From Clostridiales bacterium (lineage in GTDB: Bacteria; Bacillota; Clostridia; Saccharofermentanales; UBA5734), in the NCBI GenBank assembly GCA_003532195.1, contig DOFA01000139.1:1-6651 (forward strand): a DNA stretch of 6,651 nucleotides, written 5' to 3'. Below the pieces are notes generated by a model. The model was not told where the DNA came from and did no database searches. It worked only from the letters and a program-made list of their open reading frames with translations. Within the stretch, counting starts at the first letter, position 1, and every line of letters starts with the position of its first letter. Positions 5,979 to 6,651 of the stretch are shown piece by piece. The position numbers and the translations under genes were made by a program.

Positions 5979-6449
5979 ATGGCTGATATTTTAAACCGCT
6001 TATTCAATCGTTTGGGCAATTTCCGCGACGAAGTCGACTATGATGAGGAATTTGACCAGTCAGAATATGAAGAGCAGGAAACTGCGGTCATCGCCGACGA
6101 ACCCCGTCCGGGACCATTCCGCCGCCAGCAGGGAAAAGTGGTCGACATCAAAACGAATGGCCAGCAGCAGGTCGTCATCATGCAGCCGTCGGATATTGAA
6201 GCCGCGCAGCAGACTTGCGATCATATCCGTGCTGGCAAGACGGTGATCTGCAACATTGAGAAAGTCGATGCCAAAGTCGCGCAGCGCGTGATCGATTTTA
6301 TCACCGGCGCTGCTTATGCCCTGGATGGGAAAGTCATGCCGGTGTCATCCGTCATTTTCGTCGTTGCTCCGCGTAACACCACGCTGGTCGAGGGCAGCAT
6401 CGTCAATCAAGGCATGGATTACGTCCGACAGGCTGCCAGCGCCCGCTGA
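5979..6449 (+). CDS. sepF: Cell division protein SepF
   Basis: SepF is a cytoplasmic FtsZ-binding protein that polymerises into rings or arcs and tethers the Z-ring to the membrane in Gram-positive bacteria and some other lineages lacking FtsA or using both. The 156-residue product is typical in size. Residues 1-16 (ADILNRLFNRLGNF) form the expected amphipathic membrane-binding helix; residues 17-60 are an acidic, then basic, disordered linker; residues ~62-132 are the SepF core, with VVIMQPSDIEAAQQTCDHI, RAGKTVICNIEKVD, QRVIDFITGAAYALDGKV and SSVIFVVAP in order. The ATG at 5979 has a strong ribosome binding site. It follows ylmE, as in many Firmicutes, but has its own promoter and its own terminator and so seems to be transcribed alone; the usual downstream ylmG/ylmH/divIVA genes are not present in the remaining 200 bases. 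Confidence 0.97.
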   Translation: MADILNRLFNRLGNFRDEVDYDEEFDQSEYEEQETAVIADEPRPGPFRRQQGKVVDIKTNGQQQVVIMQPSDIEAAQQTCDHIRAGKTVICNIEKVDAKVAQRVIDFITGAAYALDGKVMPVSSVIFVVAPRNTTLVEGSIVNQGMDYVRQAASAR

Positions 6450-6490
6450 CGCCACACCCGGCCGAACCGGAGAAAATTTGATTCACTAAG

Positions 6491-6519
6491 AGGCTGTCTG
6501 CGAAGACAGCCTTTTTATT
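6491..6519 (+). terminator. Strong intrinsic terminator after sepF
   Basis: AGGCTGTCT (6491-6499) pairs perfectly with AGACAGCCT (6504-6512) around a GCGA (GNRA-type) tetraloop, followed by a T-run (6512-6519, TTTTTATT). The 9-bp stem and stable loop make this a convincing terminator 41 nt past the sepF stop. Confidence 0.93.
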
Positions 6520-6540
6520 CTCCGGCAACCAGGAGCGCTA

Positions 6541-6588
6541 TTCCCGAAGTCCGCACCATTCCGAAGTCCGCACCATTCCCGAAGTCCG
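6541..6588. repeat. Short tandem repeat, 2.7 copies of a 17-18 bp unit
   Basis: Copy 1 is TTCCCGAAGTCCGCACCA (6541-6558). Copy 2 (6559-6575) is identical except that it lacks one C (TTCC for TTCCC). Copy 3 (6576-6588) is the first 13 bases, TTCCCGAAGTCCG, after which the match ends in a T-run. The near identity suggests recent slippage or duplication. No reading frame or known repeat family is recognised. Confidence 0.9.
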
Positions 6589-6604
6589 TTTTTCCGACTG
6601 CGGG
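6578..6604. other. Imperfect hairpin formed by the last repeat copy
   Basis: CCCGAAGTC (6578-6586) can pair with GACTGCGGG (6596-6604): 8 pairs with one A-G mismatch around a 9-nt loop containing TTTTT. The T-run is in the loop rather than after the stem, so it does not look like a + strand terminator. The rest of the end region (6605-6651) shows no gene that I can support; a downstream gene may begin beyond the window. Confidence 0.5.
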
Positions 6605-6651
6605 TGGATGCCTTACGCGGCGGACCTATGGTATAACCTGACTTTTACAGT

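Noticed and set aside
6541..6588. Repeat tract as a small CRISPR array
   Set aside because: The copies are directly abutting with no spacers, and the unit is too short.
6609..6637. TATAAC (6632-6637) near the window end as a -10 box for a downstream gene
   Set aside because: The -35 position reads TGCCTT, a poor match, and no downstream gene is visible, so it cannot be supported, though it may be real.

Overview
The window reads as a chromosomal segment of a Bacillota (Firmicutes) bacterium, probably an anaerobic Clostridia-like lineage with a fairly GC-rich genome. Three things suggest this: sepF next to a YlmE/YggS-family gene, strong AAGGAGG-type ribosome binding sites with TTG starts, and an oxygen-sensitive ferredoxin-dependent 2-oxoacid oxidoreductase (IorAB). 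This is inference from gene content; genus or species cannot be read from the sequence. All seven genes are on the + strand.

Left block (1-3728), amino acid metabolism. The window opens inside iorA, the alpha subunit of indolepyruvate:ferredoxin oxidoreductase, whose N-terminal third lies upstream. iorB (1322-1939) follows with a 1-nt overlap. A tandem ACT-domain protein (1996-2427) comes after a short, structured 56-nt gap. Next is a PLP enzyme of the methionine gamma-lyase / YnbB family (2424-3728), which begins at a TTG overlapping the previous stop. Together these suggest degradation of aromatic amino acids through aryl-pyruvates, an amino-acid-sensing regulator, and a sulfur amino acid lyase-like enzyme.

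Middle block (3725-5819), envelope and PLP homeostasis. A single-pass membrane protein resembling HlyD-type adaptors overlaps the PLP enzyme by 4 nt. A YggS/YlmE-family PLP-binding protein overlaps the adaptor by 11 nt. From iorA to ylmE the spacing looks like one polycistronic unit, with a possible internal promoter before the ACT gene. The unit ends at a hairpin plus T-run overlapping the ylmE stop.

Right block (5820-6651). sepF (5979-6449) has its own promoter with a perfect TATAAT -10 box, a strong ribosome binding site, and a very good intrinsic terminator with a GCGA tetraloop. It therefore appears to be transcribed alone. The last ~130 bases hold no recognisable gene but contain a short tandem repeat (2.7 copies of a 17-18 bp unit), the last copy of which can fold into a hairpin with downstream sequence.

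No mobile element, CRISPR array, tRNA or rRNA was seen. The families are all known. The points most worth a second look are the joining of a catabolic operon to the division-associated HlyD/YlmE pair, the structured leader of the ACT gene, and the repeat tract at the right end.
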